DNA of 64,000 nucleotides from NCBI RefSeq assembly GCF_009766105.1, contig NZ_LMUH01000026.1, positions 123,860 to 187,859 on the forward strand, written 5' to 3'. A program made the position numbers and the translations under genes. The DNA comes from Granulicella sp. S156. Its GTDB lineage: Bacteria > Acidobacteriota > Terriglobia > Terriglobales > Acidobacteriaceae. Below are positions 25,700 through 34,126 of the stretch, piece by piece (the stretch's first letter is position 1; every line of letters begins with the position of its first letter). Below the pieces are notes generated by a model. That model was not told where the DNA came from. It ran no database searches and saw only the letters and a program-made list of their open reading frames with translations.

Positions 25700-26077
25700 G
25701 TGAAGGATTTCTTTAAAGCCATGGGCAGCGGCGACAAGCAAGCTCTGCTGTCGTTGGTCACCGAAGATATTGAGTGGATCGTTCCGGGCGAGGACTGGCC
25801 GCTGGCCGGCACGCACCGAGGGCATGCGGGTTTGGCGAGTGTGCTTCAGAAGTCAAAGGAAGATGTAGAGATGACATACCCAAAGCCCCCCCGAATTTGT
25901 GGCGCGGGAGACCGGGTTCTGGTTGTCGGCGTCGCTACGGGGAAGATTAAAGCCACGAATAGGGCGTTCAAGGACGAGTGGGTCTTCGACATCACCGTTC
26001 GAAACGGCAAGTTGACGAGAATCCAGGAGTACATCGACACGCAAGCCCTGGCGCGGGCCTCCGAGACGGTCGTATGA
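25700..26077 (+). CDS. NTF2-like (SnoaL-type) protein, module A
   Basis: 125 residues from GTG 25700. Recognised by the NTF2 pattern FFKAMGSGDKQALLSLVTED, IEWIVPGEDWPLAGTHRGHAG, and FDITVRNGKLTRIQEYIDT. The frame is open nine codons further up to an ATA at 25673, which aligns with the ATG of the decayed duplicate (28692) and sits 7 bp after GGAGAG. The ancestral start was therefore probably 25673 and has mutated ATG to ATA; translation may use ATA or the weaker GTG. The fold binds small ligands or isomerises them; substrate unknown. Confidence 0.75.
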   Translation: MKDFFKAMGSGDKQALLSLVTEDIEWIVPGEDWPLAGTHRGHAGLASVLQKSKEDVEMTYPKPPRICGAGDRVLVVGVATGKIKATNRAFKDEWVFDITVRNGKLTRIQEYIDTQALARASETVV

Positions 26078-26116
26078 TCGCGCTCTCCAAGCAATGTGCG
26101 TTATGCGGGTGCGCCG

Positions 26117-26707
26117 CTACGACTTCACGGCTACGACCGGAAGCTGAACATTGTTGCTAGGCCGATTTGTAAGGATGGCGCTCGCGATAACGTGGAAGAG
26201 ATGATCGGCCTGCGGCGCGAATGAAGGTTGGTCGACCGCCCAGCCGAGCGCCGACATCAGGGCGAACAGATCGTCCCCATTCATATCGGCACGCGCCGTT
26301 CCTTCGGCCTGAGCACGGAGCAGTAGTCGCGCGCTTGCTGAGTGGACCGCTGCGCATGAAGCATAAAGAGCGGAGTCAGGGTTCGTATGGGCGGCCGCCA
26401 TGAGGGCGACGACGCCCCTATAGCTTTGTGCGAATGCCAGCCATTCGCGAAACCAGGACACGAGCGCTTCGTCAGGTGAGTTCGCCGTTTCGAGCTCGTC
26501 TGCTTTCTGAGTCAGTGCATCCAGATTCGTACAAAGCAACGCCTCGAACAAGGCTTCTCGCGTAGGGAAGTGACGAAGCACTGTCGCTAACCCGACGTCG
26601 GCCCGGCGGGCGATATCGCGCATGGATGCATTGACACCATGCTCGGTGACGACGTCACGCGCGACTGCAAGTAGGTGACTGTAATTTTTTCTGGCGTCAG
26701 CTCGCAT
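26117..26707 (-). CDS. TetR/AcrR family transcriptional regulator
   Basis: 196 residues from the ATG of MRADARKNYSHLL; a longer frame would run through the operator. HTH: LLAVARDVVTEHGVNASMRDIA, then RRADVGLATVLRHFPTREALF, ending with VLRHFPTRE as in the SCO4940-like TetR group. It is divergent from the epimerase-like SDR gene, with a large palindrome between (26720-26763). Confidence 0.93.
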   Translation of the reverse strand: MRADARKNYSHLLAVARDVVTEHGVNASMRDIARRADVGLATVLRHFPTREALFEALLCTNLDALTQKADELETANSPDEALVSWFREWLAFAQSYRGVVALMAAAHTNPDSALYASCAAVHSASARLLLRAQAEGTARADMNGDDLFALMSALGWAVDQPSFAPQADHLFHVIASAILTNRPSNNVQLPVVAVKS

Positions 26708-26719
26708 GGGCCCCCTTGA

Positions 26720-26763
26720 CAAACGGTTCAGTGAACCGATTATCCGGATCACTGAACCGTTTG
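26720..26763. promoter_or_regulatory. Operator between TetR and SDR genes
   Basis: Arms CAAACGGTTCAGTGA (26720-26734) and TCACTGAACCGTTTG (26749-26763) are perfect 15-bp inverted repeats, 14 bp apart. The left arm also contains the smaller palindrome CGGTTCAGTGAACCG. It lies within 15 bp of the TetR start. Confidence 0.82.
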
Positions 26764-26850
26764 TGGAGCCGAATATGGACCACTGATCCATATGATACAG
26801 CGCTGAGTGTCCACAACAGCATTTCTCACATCACTCACAAGGAGCATCAC

Positions 26851-27789
26851 ATGAAAGTTTTCGTCACTGGCGGGACCGGCCATATCGGTTCGTACATCGT
26901 CCCCGACCTCATCGCCGCTGGCCACGAGGTTACCGGGTTGGCCAGGTCGGACGCGTCCGCGGCGACTGTGTCCGCGCTCGGTGCCAAGGTGCGTCGCGGG
27001 GATATTTCCGACCTCGATGTGCTTAAGAAGGCGGCGGCGGAGTCCGATGGCGTCATCCACGTCGCGCACAGGCAAGACCTGCTTCCCGTCGGTGGGCTTG
27101 ACGCCGTGGCCGCCGCGGAGCTCCAGATCATGCTCGCGTACGGCGATGCACTGGCCGGAACTGGAAAGCCGCTGGTCGTGTCGGGGAGCATTGGCTCGCC
27201 CGGGTGGGAAAAGCTGGGCCGCTCAGCCACCGAGGAAGACCCGGCCCTTCCCGGGGGCGATGCGTACAAGGGTACCCTGCGGGTTCGTAACGTCGTGGAG
27301 TTCGCCGTAGTCGGCCTCGCAGCGAAGGGCGTGCGGTCTTCGATCGTGCGGATTCCTCCTATCGCGCACAGCACGACCGATGTAGGGTTTCTCCCGCTGC
27401 TGATCGGGCTCGCGAAGGAGAAGGGCGTCGTCGGCTACCCTGGAGACGGCGCGAACCTTTGGCCGGCCGTGCACAGCCGCGACCTCGCCTCTTTGTTCCG
27501 CCTGGCGCTGGAGAAGGGTCCGGCTGGCAAAAACTGGCACGGGATTGAGGGCGAGGGCATCCAGTTCCGCGAGATCGCCGAGGCCATTGGAAGCCGTCTT
27601 GGCCTGCCAGCCGTGAGCATTCCCGCGGACGTACTGATGTTGCCGGGATTCTTTGGGTTCCTTGCGAATTTGGTCACGCTGGACCTCCCGGCGTCCAACC
27701 TCATCACCCGCCAGACCCTTGGCTGGGAACCCGCTCAGCCAAGCCTGCTCGCAGATTTGGACAACGGCCATTATTTCCCTGTCGGCTGA
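26851..27789 (+). CDS. Atypical SDR, NAD-dependent epimerase/dehydratase-like
   Basis: 312 residues from the ATG after AAGGAGCATCAC. Extended/atypical SDR: VFVTGGTGHIGSYIV (TGxxGxIG), GLARSDAS, GDISDLD, HVAHRQD, and SGSIGSPG. The expected YxxxK appears as AYKGTLRVRN. It is divergent from the TetR gene and governed by the 15-bp repeat operator. Similar TetR-controlled SDRs are often annotated as 3-beta-HSD/NmrA-like; the substrate is unknown. Confidence 0.9.
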   Translation: MKVFVTGGTGHIGSYIVPDLIAAGHEVTGLARSDASAATVSALGAKVRRGDISDLDVLKKAAAESDGVIHVAHRQDLLPVGGLDAVAAAELQIMLAYGDALAGTGKPLVVSGSIGSPGWEKLGRSATEEDPALPGGDAYKGTLRVRNVVEFAVVGLAAKGVRSSIVRIPPIAHSTTDVGFLPLLIGLAKEKGVVGYPGDGANLWPAVHSRDLASLFRLALEKGPAGKNWHGIEGEGIQFREIAEAIGSRLGLPAVSIPADVLMLPGFFGFLANLVTLDLPASNLITRQTLGWEPAQPSLLADLDNGHYFPVG

Positions 27790-27981
27790 TGAGCTGACGG
27801 CAGGGAGCCGAGTCGCAACGAGCCCGGCGGATAGCAATGTCGCAATCCGTTCGGGCAAAGACTCTGTCGACCCGGAGATGGCCTGAGGGATGACGCACGC
27901 GGCTCGGCACACACGGAAACAACCGGGGGATACCCCTTTCAGAGACTATGAACAATAACCCAACTCACGAGGAGACTGCAC

Positions 27982-28602
27982 ATGAGCACTATAAGCATCA
28001 TTGGCACAGGCGGCATGGCCGGAGCGATCGGCGGACGTACAGCCAAGGCTGGATACACAGTCGAGGTAATCAGCCGCGACCCCGCTAAGGCGCGGGCGCT
28101 GGCGGACAAGGTCGCAGCCGGAGCGACCACCGGAACGTACGGTGCCGCTCCGGCGGGCGACATCGTCATCCTCGCCGTGCCGTACTCCAGTGCGGCGGCG
28201 GTGGTGGCCGAGTACGGGGACGCGCTCGACGGCAAGGTGATCATCGACATCACCAACCCGGTTGCCCCCGACCTCTCGAGCCTCGTCACCCCCCACGGCA
28301 GTTCTGGTGCGCAGGAGATCGCCAAGGTCGCCCCAGCTGGCGCGCATGTCGTGAAGGCATTCAACACCATCTTCGGCCACGTACTTGCTAAGGGTGAACG
28401 CCTCGACGCGTTCATCGCAGCCGACGATGCGGAGGCCAAGGCGCGCGTCTCGACCTTCATCGAGATTCTCGGGCTTCGTCCGTTGGATGTCGGCGGCCTG
28501 CAGATGGCCCAGACGCTTGAGGCGCTCGGCTTGATGATGATCGGACTGGCCAAAAACGGCGCCGGCACTTGGGACATCGCCATGAAACTCGATATCGGCT
28601 GA
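27982..28602 (+). CDS. NADPH-dependent F420 reductase-like NAD(P)-binding protein (module B)
   Basis: 206 residues after GAGGAGACTGCAC. Rossmann fold: ISIIGTGGMAGAIGG, VISRDPAKA, GDIVILAVPYSS, ITNPVAPDLSS and KAFNTIFGH. It is of the same family as the gene at 24974 but clearly divergent in sequence. Behind it lies a decayed copy of the NTF2-like gene, giving the same gene order as module A. Confidence 0.9.
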   Translation: MSTISIIGTGGMAGAIGGRTAKAGYTVEVISRDPAKARALADKVAAGATTGTYGAAPAGDIVILAVPYSSAAAVVAEYGDALDGKVIIDITNPVAPDLSSLVTPHGSSGAQEIAKVAPAGAHVVKAFNTIFGHVLAKGERLDAFIAADDAEAKARVSTFIEILGLRPLDVGGLQMAQTLEALGLMMIGLAKNGAGTWDIAMKLDIG

Positions 28603-28642
28603 CTCTCTGACACCACGCCCTCACCGGCGGGTCCACAACGTA

Positions 28643-28668
28643 TCCGATTAGATCGGACACGGTCCGAT
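28643..28668. promoter_or_regulatory. Triple half-site array before the decayed NTF2 gene (module B)
   Basis: TCCGAT-TAG-ATCGGA followed by ATCGGAC-ACG-GTCCGAT: three alternating half-sites at 3-bp spacing, sharing the middle one. Confidence 0.55.
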
Positions 28669-28691
28669 GTAAGGGGAATGGAGAGATTTCG

Positions 28692-28980
28692 ATGAGCATC
28701 GAAGAGAATATCCAGATTGCGAAGGATTTTTTGTAGCAATGGGCCGCAGCGATAAGCAAGGTCTGTTGGCGTTGTCTGCCGAAGATATTGAGTGGATCAT
28801 TCCGGGCGAAGACTGGCCGCTGGCCGGCACGCACCGCGAGCACGCGGGATTGGGAATTTACTTCAAAAGGCTTCCGAAATGGTGGAAACTTCATTCCCAG
28901 AGCCCCTGAATTGGAGACCGGATTCTGGTCGTGGGCTTCGCTACGGGCAAAATCAAAGCTACGAATAGGACGTTCAAGGG
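28692..28980 (+). pseudogene. NTF2-like gene, decayed copy (module B)
   Basis: The ATG after GGAGAGATTTCG starts MSIEENIQIAKDFL, then a stop caused by a 1-bp loss. The other frame goes on with VAMGRSDKQGLLALSAED, IEWIIPGEDWPLAGTHREHAG, closely matching the gene at 25700, then further indels. Similarity to module A ends sharply near 28979 (in ACGTTCAAGG), where integrase-associated sequence begins; the 3' third is missing. An insertion or deletion at this point removed it. Confidence 0.82.
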
Positions 28981-28982
28981 TG

Positions 28983-29078
28983 TGCGCCTATAGCCAGCCT
29001 TTTCTACGGGTATTTTGGTGGGTATATATCGAGTGCAAAGTGTGGGTACGCAAAATACCCACACTCTCAAGGACCACC
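28983..29078. repeat. Sequence shared with the region before integrase copy 1
   Basis: From GTGCGCCTATAGCC through an inverted repeat (AGTGTGGGTA 29039-29048, TACCCACACT 29056-29065) to the ATG, the segment is related to 6311-6405 near tRNA-Gln (GTGCGGCTACAGCC, AAAGTGTGGG/CCCACACTTT). It is the upstream region of a second related integrase and may hold recombinase arm sites. Confidence 0.6.
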
Positions 29079-29493
29079 ATGGCACTCACGATTAAAGGAA
29101 ATCGACAACACAACTCCAATCGACAAGCCATACAAGCTGGCTGACGGCTGTGGCCTGTGTCTCTTAGTTACCCCAAGCGGCGGTAAACTCTGGCTGACTT
29201 CAAGCCGCGAGACGTGTTGGCTGCAACCGAATCAGAAAGCTTTGCCTGTCTAGATGAGAAGGATCTGCCGAGCGATGGACAGCTACAAGGGAGATGTCCT
29301 CACACGCTTTGGGCTCATGCTCTTGGCATACTGTTTCCCTCGCACATGCGAACTAATTGAAACACTATGGAACGAGTTCGACCTGGACAGAGCACGATGG
29401 GACATTCCTGCCGATCGCATGAAGATGAAGACTCCTCACATCATTCCTCTGTCAACTGTTCAACTCCGGCGTTCCTTCCATCGGACAGGATAA
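29079..29493 (+). pseudogene. Tyrosine recombinase (P4-type integrase), internally deleted
   Basis: The ATG begins MALTIK, then an extra A shifts the frame; continuing in the corrected frame gives YKLADGCGLCLLVTPSGGKL. A deletion removes the middle. From 29254 the catalytic domain resumes: MDSYKGDVLTRFGLMLLAYC, FPRTCELIETLWNEFDL (first catalytic Arg in PRTCEL) and RMKMKTPHIIPLS. The HxxR and Tyr boxes are missing. A terminator-like repeat overlaps its end. With the remnants at 6.4 and 34.0 kb it shows that several related elements integrated here and decayed. Confidence 0.82.
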
Positions 29494-29510
29494 AAGGAAC
29501 GCCGGAGTTG
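29461..29510. terminator. Strong 17-bp hairpin
   Basis: CAACTCCGGCGTTCCTT (29461-29477) and AAGGAACGCCGGAGTTG (29494-29510) pair perfectly with a 16-nt loop, 55 bp beyond the 3' end of the S10 peptidase gene. Likely its terminator; on the minus strand TTTTATCC lies in the loop rather than after the stem. Confidence 0.65.
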
Positions 29511-29565
29511 AGACTTCTTTCACTAATCGACAGGTGAGTCTCTTCGATAGCCAGTGAAAATCTAG

Positions 29566-31110
29566 CTAGTGCTTGGCGTACATGTCCTGAATATCTTTCT
29601 TTAGTTGCTGGCTGCTATCCGGGCGGGTGTAGAACATGTGGCCACCTGGGTATTCGTGTACCTGGACACGGTTGGTATCTCCCATGATTGGCATCTGGTC
29701 GACTGTGAGTATGCTGCCCATGAAGGGGCAGGAAAGATCGTTCCAGCCGTGTACGACGGACACGCGGAGTTTCGGGTCGGCGGCTACAGCCTGGCGCAAG
29801 TCGTCGACGGAGCCCTTGCGCAGGTCGTTGCCGGAGTTGTCCCACTCGCTGTTCACGTCATAAGAGAGGGCGTAGTAGCGGTTATCGGTCTTCCAGCCGA
29901 CGATGCGTGTGACGAAGTCGACCATCGCGGTAGTAGTCGGGGCGATGATGCTTTCGAGAAGCGGGTCGTTTGACTGTTGGGTGGGAGAGAAAGGGAAGGG
30001 GTCGAAGGCGGAGACGTTGGAATCGTAGACGGAACCGATCTTGCCCTCAGAGCGGTGGACTTCGCGTAGATAGGCACCGATGTCGAGACGGCCTCCCGCG
30101 TAGCGAACAAAGGTGGGATCGAGTCCGGTAAGCTCTGTGACTTTTTTGATGAGACGGTCATTGGACTCGGGATTGGAGTGTCCGGCGAGTAGATCGGTCG
30201 CATACTCGCCGCGAGTATAGGCGATGACGTCGGCCATGGTCTCGGGTGTGAGCTTGTGCTGGCGTTCGAGGTTGGCAGCGGCGATGGAGGGGAGAGAGAG
30301 CATCCAGGGAAGCGGAGAGAGGTTGCCCATCTCATCGGCAGCAGGGTTGAGATAGGGGGAGACAAGGGTGACTCCGTTGAGGGCTACACCGAGCTGTGAT
30401 TGCAGGTAATGGGTGATGCGCGGACCGCGGAAGCCCCCGTAGGATTCGCCGACAAAATACTTGCGCGAGGTAAGGCGAGAGTTTTTGACGAGCCAGTCGT
30501 AGATGACCAAAGAGAGGTACTGGATATCAGGAGTGGGAGAGTAAAAGAGTTTCTTGGCCTGATCAAGCGGAACGAGGGAGCGAGAGAAACCAGTGCCGAT
30601 GGGATCGATGAAGACGAGATCGGTGAAGTCGAGCCACGTGCCGGGATTGTCATTGAGAGTGGCAGGGTCTGAGGGCGAGTCCCCGGGGTTGCCGAAGATG
30701 ATGCGCTTGGGACCGATGGCTCCGAAGTTCAGATAGACGGAGGAAGCTCCGGGACCGCCGTTGAGGGCGAAGGTGACGGGGCGGGCGATATTGGGTTCAG
30801 TACCGTTGCCGGGGACGGTGTAGGCGGTGTATACGACCTCGCCGGTCGGCTTACCGTCCGTGTCCTTGAGAGTGATGGTGCCCACGGTGACGTTGTACTT
30901 GAGGGTATGGCCGTCAACCTGGATGGACTGCGAGATGGTGGCGTCGGCGGGAAGTTTGTTTTCGGGCTTGGGTGCGTCAGGTTTTGACTCAGCTTTGGGG
31001 TCGGGCTTTTTGTCCTGATTATCTTGTGCATGAATGGACAGGGTGAGGGTGGGTGCGAGAGACAAGGCAAGGACGAGTCGCGTGAACTTGGCAAATTGAT
31101 CAAGGCGCAT
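29566..31110 (-). CDS. S10 family serine carboxypeptidase, exported
   Basis: 514 residues. Signal peptide (FTRLVLALSLAPTLTLSIHAQD) and a Lys/Pro-rich linker (DKKPDPKAESKPDAPKPENK) precede the S10 domain. FALNGGPGASS (oxyanion), GESYGGFRGPR with the nucleophile Ser, the Asp region HGWNDLSCPF and GGHMFYTRP with the catalytic His are all present. S10 enzymes remove C-terminal residues at acid pH, so it could complement the S53 endopeptidase at 3147. It is monocistronic. Confidence 0.93.
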   Translation of the reverse strand: MRLDQFAKFTRLVLALSLAPTLTLSIHAQDNQDKKPDPKAESKPDAPKPENKLPADATISQSIQVDGHTLKYNVTVGTITLKDTDGKPTGEVVYTAYTVPGNGTEPNIARPVTFALNGGPGASSVYLNFGAIGPKRIIFGNPGDSPSDPATLNDNPGTWLDFTDLVFIDPIGTGFSRSLVPLDQAKKLFYSPTPDIQYLSLVIYDWLVKNSRLTSRKYFVGESYGGFRGPRITHYLQSQLGVALNGVTLVSPYLNPAADEMGNLSPLPWMLSLPSIAAANLERQHKLTPETMADVIAYTRGEYATDLLAGHSNPESNDRLIKKVTELTGLDPTFVRYAGGRLDIGAYLREVHRSEGKIGSVYDSNVSAFDPFPFSPTQQSNDPLLESIIAPTTTAMVDFVTRIVGWKTDNRYYALSYDVNSEWDNSGNDLRKGSVDDLRQAVAADPKLRVSVVHGWNDLSCPFMGSILTVDQMPIMGDTNRVQVHEYPGGHMFYTRPDSSQQLKKDIQDMYAKH

Positions 31111-31289
31111 TGGATGAGGATATACCGGTGCTAGGCCGTGTCTGACGATCCTCAGATTGAGGCGAGCGGTCCTGCTGCAAGGCCGATGCCCCCAATTGCC
31201 CGTGTTTCTCTTTAGAAGATCGGTGGCACAAACATTTTCTAAAAAGTGCTTGACAGTTCATAGTCGTGCGGATAAAAATTCCGTCACTC

Positions 31290-31326
31290 ATGGAAACGCT
31301 ACCATTTGCGATGGAAACGTTACCAT
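31290..31326 (+). promoter_or_regulatory. Two tandem LacI-type operators
   Basis: ATGGAAACGCTACCAT (31290-31305) and ATGGAAACGTTACCAT (31311-31326) differ by one base and are 21 bp apart centre to centre, two helical turns. The second is near-palindromic about AACGTT as LacI-family sites are. They lie about 76 bp before the start of the GH76-type gene; no LacI-type repressor gene is in the window. Confidence 0.72.
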
Positions 31327-31401
31327 TACACTGCCTTGCAGGCAGTGTGTGCTGTGTAGGTGGTTAGTTGCTGCAATAGAAAGAAACTTCTGGAGGTTGG
31401 C

Positions 31402-33777
31402 ATGCGCTGGATCATCAAGTTTTGCCCGATGCAATTGAAGAAGACCTTGCTTCAGGGGCGAGTCTCACAGCACTTTCGTTTTCTGTCTGCAATCCTTCTT
31501 CTGTCGGGTCTTACCCTTCCCCAGCAGATCTGGGGTCAGGCAGTTTCCTCAACGCTGCCGCTGTCGCCCTCTGATTGGTCTTTGGCATACAGCGGCCAGG
31601 ATGCTTCGCTCTCTTCGGTCACCTATGCCGGTCAGCCTTCTCTGCAGTGGCAGGTAACTTCCGCTCTCGGCCATTCGGACTGGGTCAATGACACGCTGCC
31701 GCTGCTCACAGACGAGATGTATACGTTCACGGTCCAATTGGCCGGCACCGGCACCGCCGCGCTCAACATCTGGAACGGGGAGGCGAATGTCACAGCCCCA
31801 CCCATCCAGCTGACATCGACGTTCCAGACGGTCAGTGAGACCGTCGCTGTCCTTTCGCCGAACCCGCAGTTCCAAATCCTCGATCCGGATAGCACCACAT
31901 CGGCCGTAAATGTTTATTTCACGAACCCGACCGTGACTCCTGCGGGCCCGGCGAGCGGTCTTTCGCTATGGCAAACTGCGTATGGGGGACAGGACTCCAG
32001 CCTGATCTCGACAACCTACGATGGCGTGTCGTCGCTCGAGTGGCAGGTAACCTCAGCGCTCGGCCATTCCGACTGGATCTACACGTACGCACCGTTTGTA
32101 CCAGGGAACACCTACCAGATCTCGGCGGATGTGGCCGGGATTGGAGCCGTAGCGATCAATGCATGGGACGGGAACGAAAATATCTCCGGGCCGCCAGTAC
32201 CATTGACTCCGAATTTCCAGACGATCTCCGAAACGGTGCTGGCACTGGCGCCGAACACTGTCGTGGTCTCGCCCAGCACCCCACAGTTCCAGTTAGTGGA
32301 CCCCGACAGCAACAGCTCGTCTGCGCTCACGCTGTACTTCAAAAACGTGACGTGGAAGCAAGTGACACCGGCTCCGCAGCCCCCCACAGGCGTATCGGCC
32401 CAGTTGCAGCGGGGTGACAGCGTGAAGGTCGATTGGAGCGCGGCCACACAGTGCAGCGGCACCGGGTTGCCGGCCATCACCGGCTACGATGTTTATGTCT
32501 CCGCTAAACCCTTCGCGGAGAACTATTCGAGCCCGAGCGCAAACATCTCCGGGTGCGGCAGCAGCGCGACGAGCGCCACGGTCCGCCTCCCTTCTGGCGG
32601 ATTCCCAAGTGGCGGGTTCCCCGGTGGAATCGGCGGCGACAGGGCAATTTACGCGACAGTCGTGGCGACGAGTGCCGAAGGGAACTCCAACCCCAGCCCG
32701 CAGGTTTCCACCGATCAACTCACCGGCTCTGACGGAAAAGCCGAGGCTGCAGTGCAGGAGCTGCAGACTTACTATGACTCAACGACCGGGCTGTTCAACA
32801 CCACCGGCTGGTGGAACTCCGCCAATGCCCTCGACGCGATCATCGACTACATGAAGCGCACGGGTTCGCGGACGTACCTGAGCGACGTTTCCAACACCTT
32901 TGCGACGGCCGTCAACGAGGCTCCGCCGCCGACCCCAGGCAATTTCATCGACACCGCCTACGACGACACCCAATGGTGGGCGCTTACCTGGGTCAACGCA
33001 TACGAACTGACGCGTAACCCCGCCTACCTGCAGATGGCGGAAAAGATTCACTCGTACGTGACAGCAGCCTGGACACCTTCCTCGTGCGGTGGCGGGCTCA
33101 TATGGCAGACCACGAACGCCTACCAGAACTCCGTCACAAACGAACTCTTCCTGGAGTTGTCCGCTCGCCTCTACCTGCTAACCCACCAGGCGTCGTACCT
33201 GCAGTGGGCGCAGAAAGAGTTGGCCTGGTTCAACGCCAGCGGACTCATCAACTCGTCGAACCTCATCAACGACGGCCTCACCACGTCGTGCCAGAACAAC
33301 GGCCAGACGACCTGGACCTATAACCAGGGCGTGATCCTCGGTGGTCTTGCCGCGCTGTATCAGGCGACCCATGACCAGACGTATCTCACGGAGGCACAGC
33401 AAATCGCGAATGCCGCCATCAGCACCCTGGTCAGCTCGAACGGCAGCCTGATGGAGCCCTGCTCGGGATCCTGCCCAAGCCAGAACCCCGACCAAACCCA
33501 GTTCAAGGGCATCTTCATCCGTAACCTGGACTCTCTTTACGAGGTGACAGGCGACAAGTCTTACCTGGACTTCATAGATAAGAACGCGTCTTCGATCTGG
33601 GAGAACGACCGCAACATCTACGACCAGATCGGCTTCGACTGGTCAGGGCCGATCAGTGCGCCTGACGAGTCGTTCAATGCCTCCACGTTGAGCTCGGGGC
33701 TCGACGCTCTAAACGCCGCCGCCCATGCTCGGAATCGGGAGCATCCGCGCGGAAATTCATTCGACAGCTTTCAGTGA
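31402..33777 (+). CDS. Secreted GH76-type (alpha-1,6-mannanase-like) glycoside hydrolase with duplicated binding modules
   Basis: 791 residues from the ATG behind GGAGG. Signal peptide (FRFLSAILLLSGLTLPQQIWGQ), then two similar modules of about 125 residues (both with QVTSALGHSDW and FQTxSETV), probably carbohydrate-binding. A fibronectin-III-like domain (PPTGVSAQLQRGDSVKVDWS) follows, then a GH76 catalytic domain with the Asp pair D521-D522 in YDDTQWWALTWVNAYELT, plus NAYQNSVTNELFLELSARLY. GH76 members cleave alpha-1,6-mannan such as fungal or mycobacterial mannans. Two LacI-type operators precede it. Substrate is inferred from the family. Confidence 0.88.
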   Translation: MRWIIKFCPMQLKKTLLQGRVSQHFRFLSAILLLSGLTLPQQIWGQAVSSTLPLSPSDWSLAYSGQDASLSSVTYAGQPSLQWQVTSALGHSDWVNDTLPLLTDEMYTFTVQLAGTGTAALNIWNGEANVTAPPIQLTSTFQTVSETVAVLSPNPQFQILDPDSTTSAVNVYFTNPTVTPAGPASGLSLWQTAYGGQDSSLISTTYDGVSSLEWQVTSALGHSDWIYTYAPFVPGNTYQISADVAGIGAVAINAWDGNENISGPPVPLTPNFQTISETVLALAPNTVVVSPSTPQFQLVDPDSNSSSALTLYFKNVTWKQVTPAPQPPTGVSAQLQRGDSVKVDWSAATQCSGTGLPAITGYDVYVSAKPFAENYSSPSANISGCGSSATSATVRLPSGGFPSGGFPGGIGGDRAIYATVVATSAEGNSNPSPQVSTDQLTGSDGKAEAAVQELQTYYDSTTGLFNTTGWWNSANALDAIIDYMKRTGSRTYLSDVSNTFATAVNEAPPPTPGNFIDTAYDDTQWWALTWVNAYELTRNPAYLQMAEKIHSYVTAAWTPSSCGGGLIWQTTNAYQNSVTNELFLELSARLYLLTHQASYLQWAQKELAWFNASGLINSSNLINDGLTTSCQNNGQTTWTYNQGVILGGLAALYQATHDQTYLTEAQQIANAAISTLVSSNGSLMEPCSGSCPSQNPDQTQFKGIFIRNLDSLYEVTGDKSYLDFIDKNASSIWENDRNIYDQIGFDWSGPISAPDESFNASTLSSGLDALNAAAHARNREHPRGNSFDSFQ

Positions 33778-33874
33778 GACGTTAAGTCAAATACTTCATG
33801 ATCTGCAATATGAGCGCACATTAGAGGGGGTCTGAAGAGTCGGCTTTTCGGCAACTACTACCGGAGAATGCGCA

Positions 33875-34003
33875 ATGAAGAGTCTGTCTCGTGTTTCCGC
33901 GGGTCTGCACCTAGCACTCTCGTTTGCTGTCGTAGCACAGCAAACGCAGACCGCTACGCCCGCTTTCGAGACCGGGCAAGATGGTGGGAGACGAACTGGG
34001 TGA
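33875..34003 (+). pseudogene. 5' fragment of a secreted protein
   Basis: ATG after CGGAGAATGCGCA gives a signal peptide (MKSLSRVSAGLHLALSFAVV, then AQQTQTATPAFE) and a stop at codon 43. The PAFE segment resembles the start of TIGR03435-type soil acidobacterial proteins (usually PxFEVASVKP), but the similarity is brief. The gene is cut where integrase debris begins. Confidence 0.4.
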
Positions 34004-34019
34004 TTGGGTCATCTGGTCA

Positions 34020-34126
34020 GTAGTCGAAAAGTCATCAAAGCAATTGGTATCGAACACTCCGGTGCCCACGACCTTCGCCGTACTTGCGCAAAGCTCTGCC
34101 GAAAGAATGGCGGCGACCTGGAGCAG
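34020..34126 (+). pseudogene. Tyrosine recombinase C-terminal fragment (XerC-like)
   Basis: The frame reads VIKAIGIEHSGAHDLRRTCA and KLCRKNGGDLEQ. This is the HxLRRT box with catalytic His and Arg, and the stretch that normally continues IQFLLGHxSIQTTERYL. Sequence similarity ends at EQ, so the last His/Trp and Tyr are lost. It differs from the P4-type remnants and represents another element. Confidence 0.72.
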
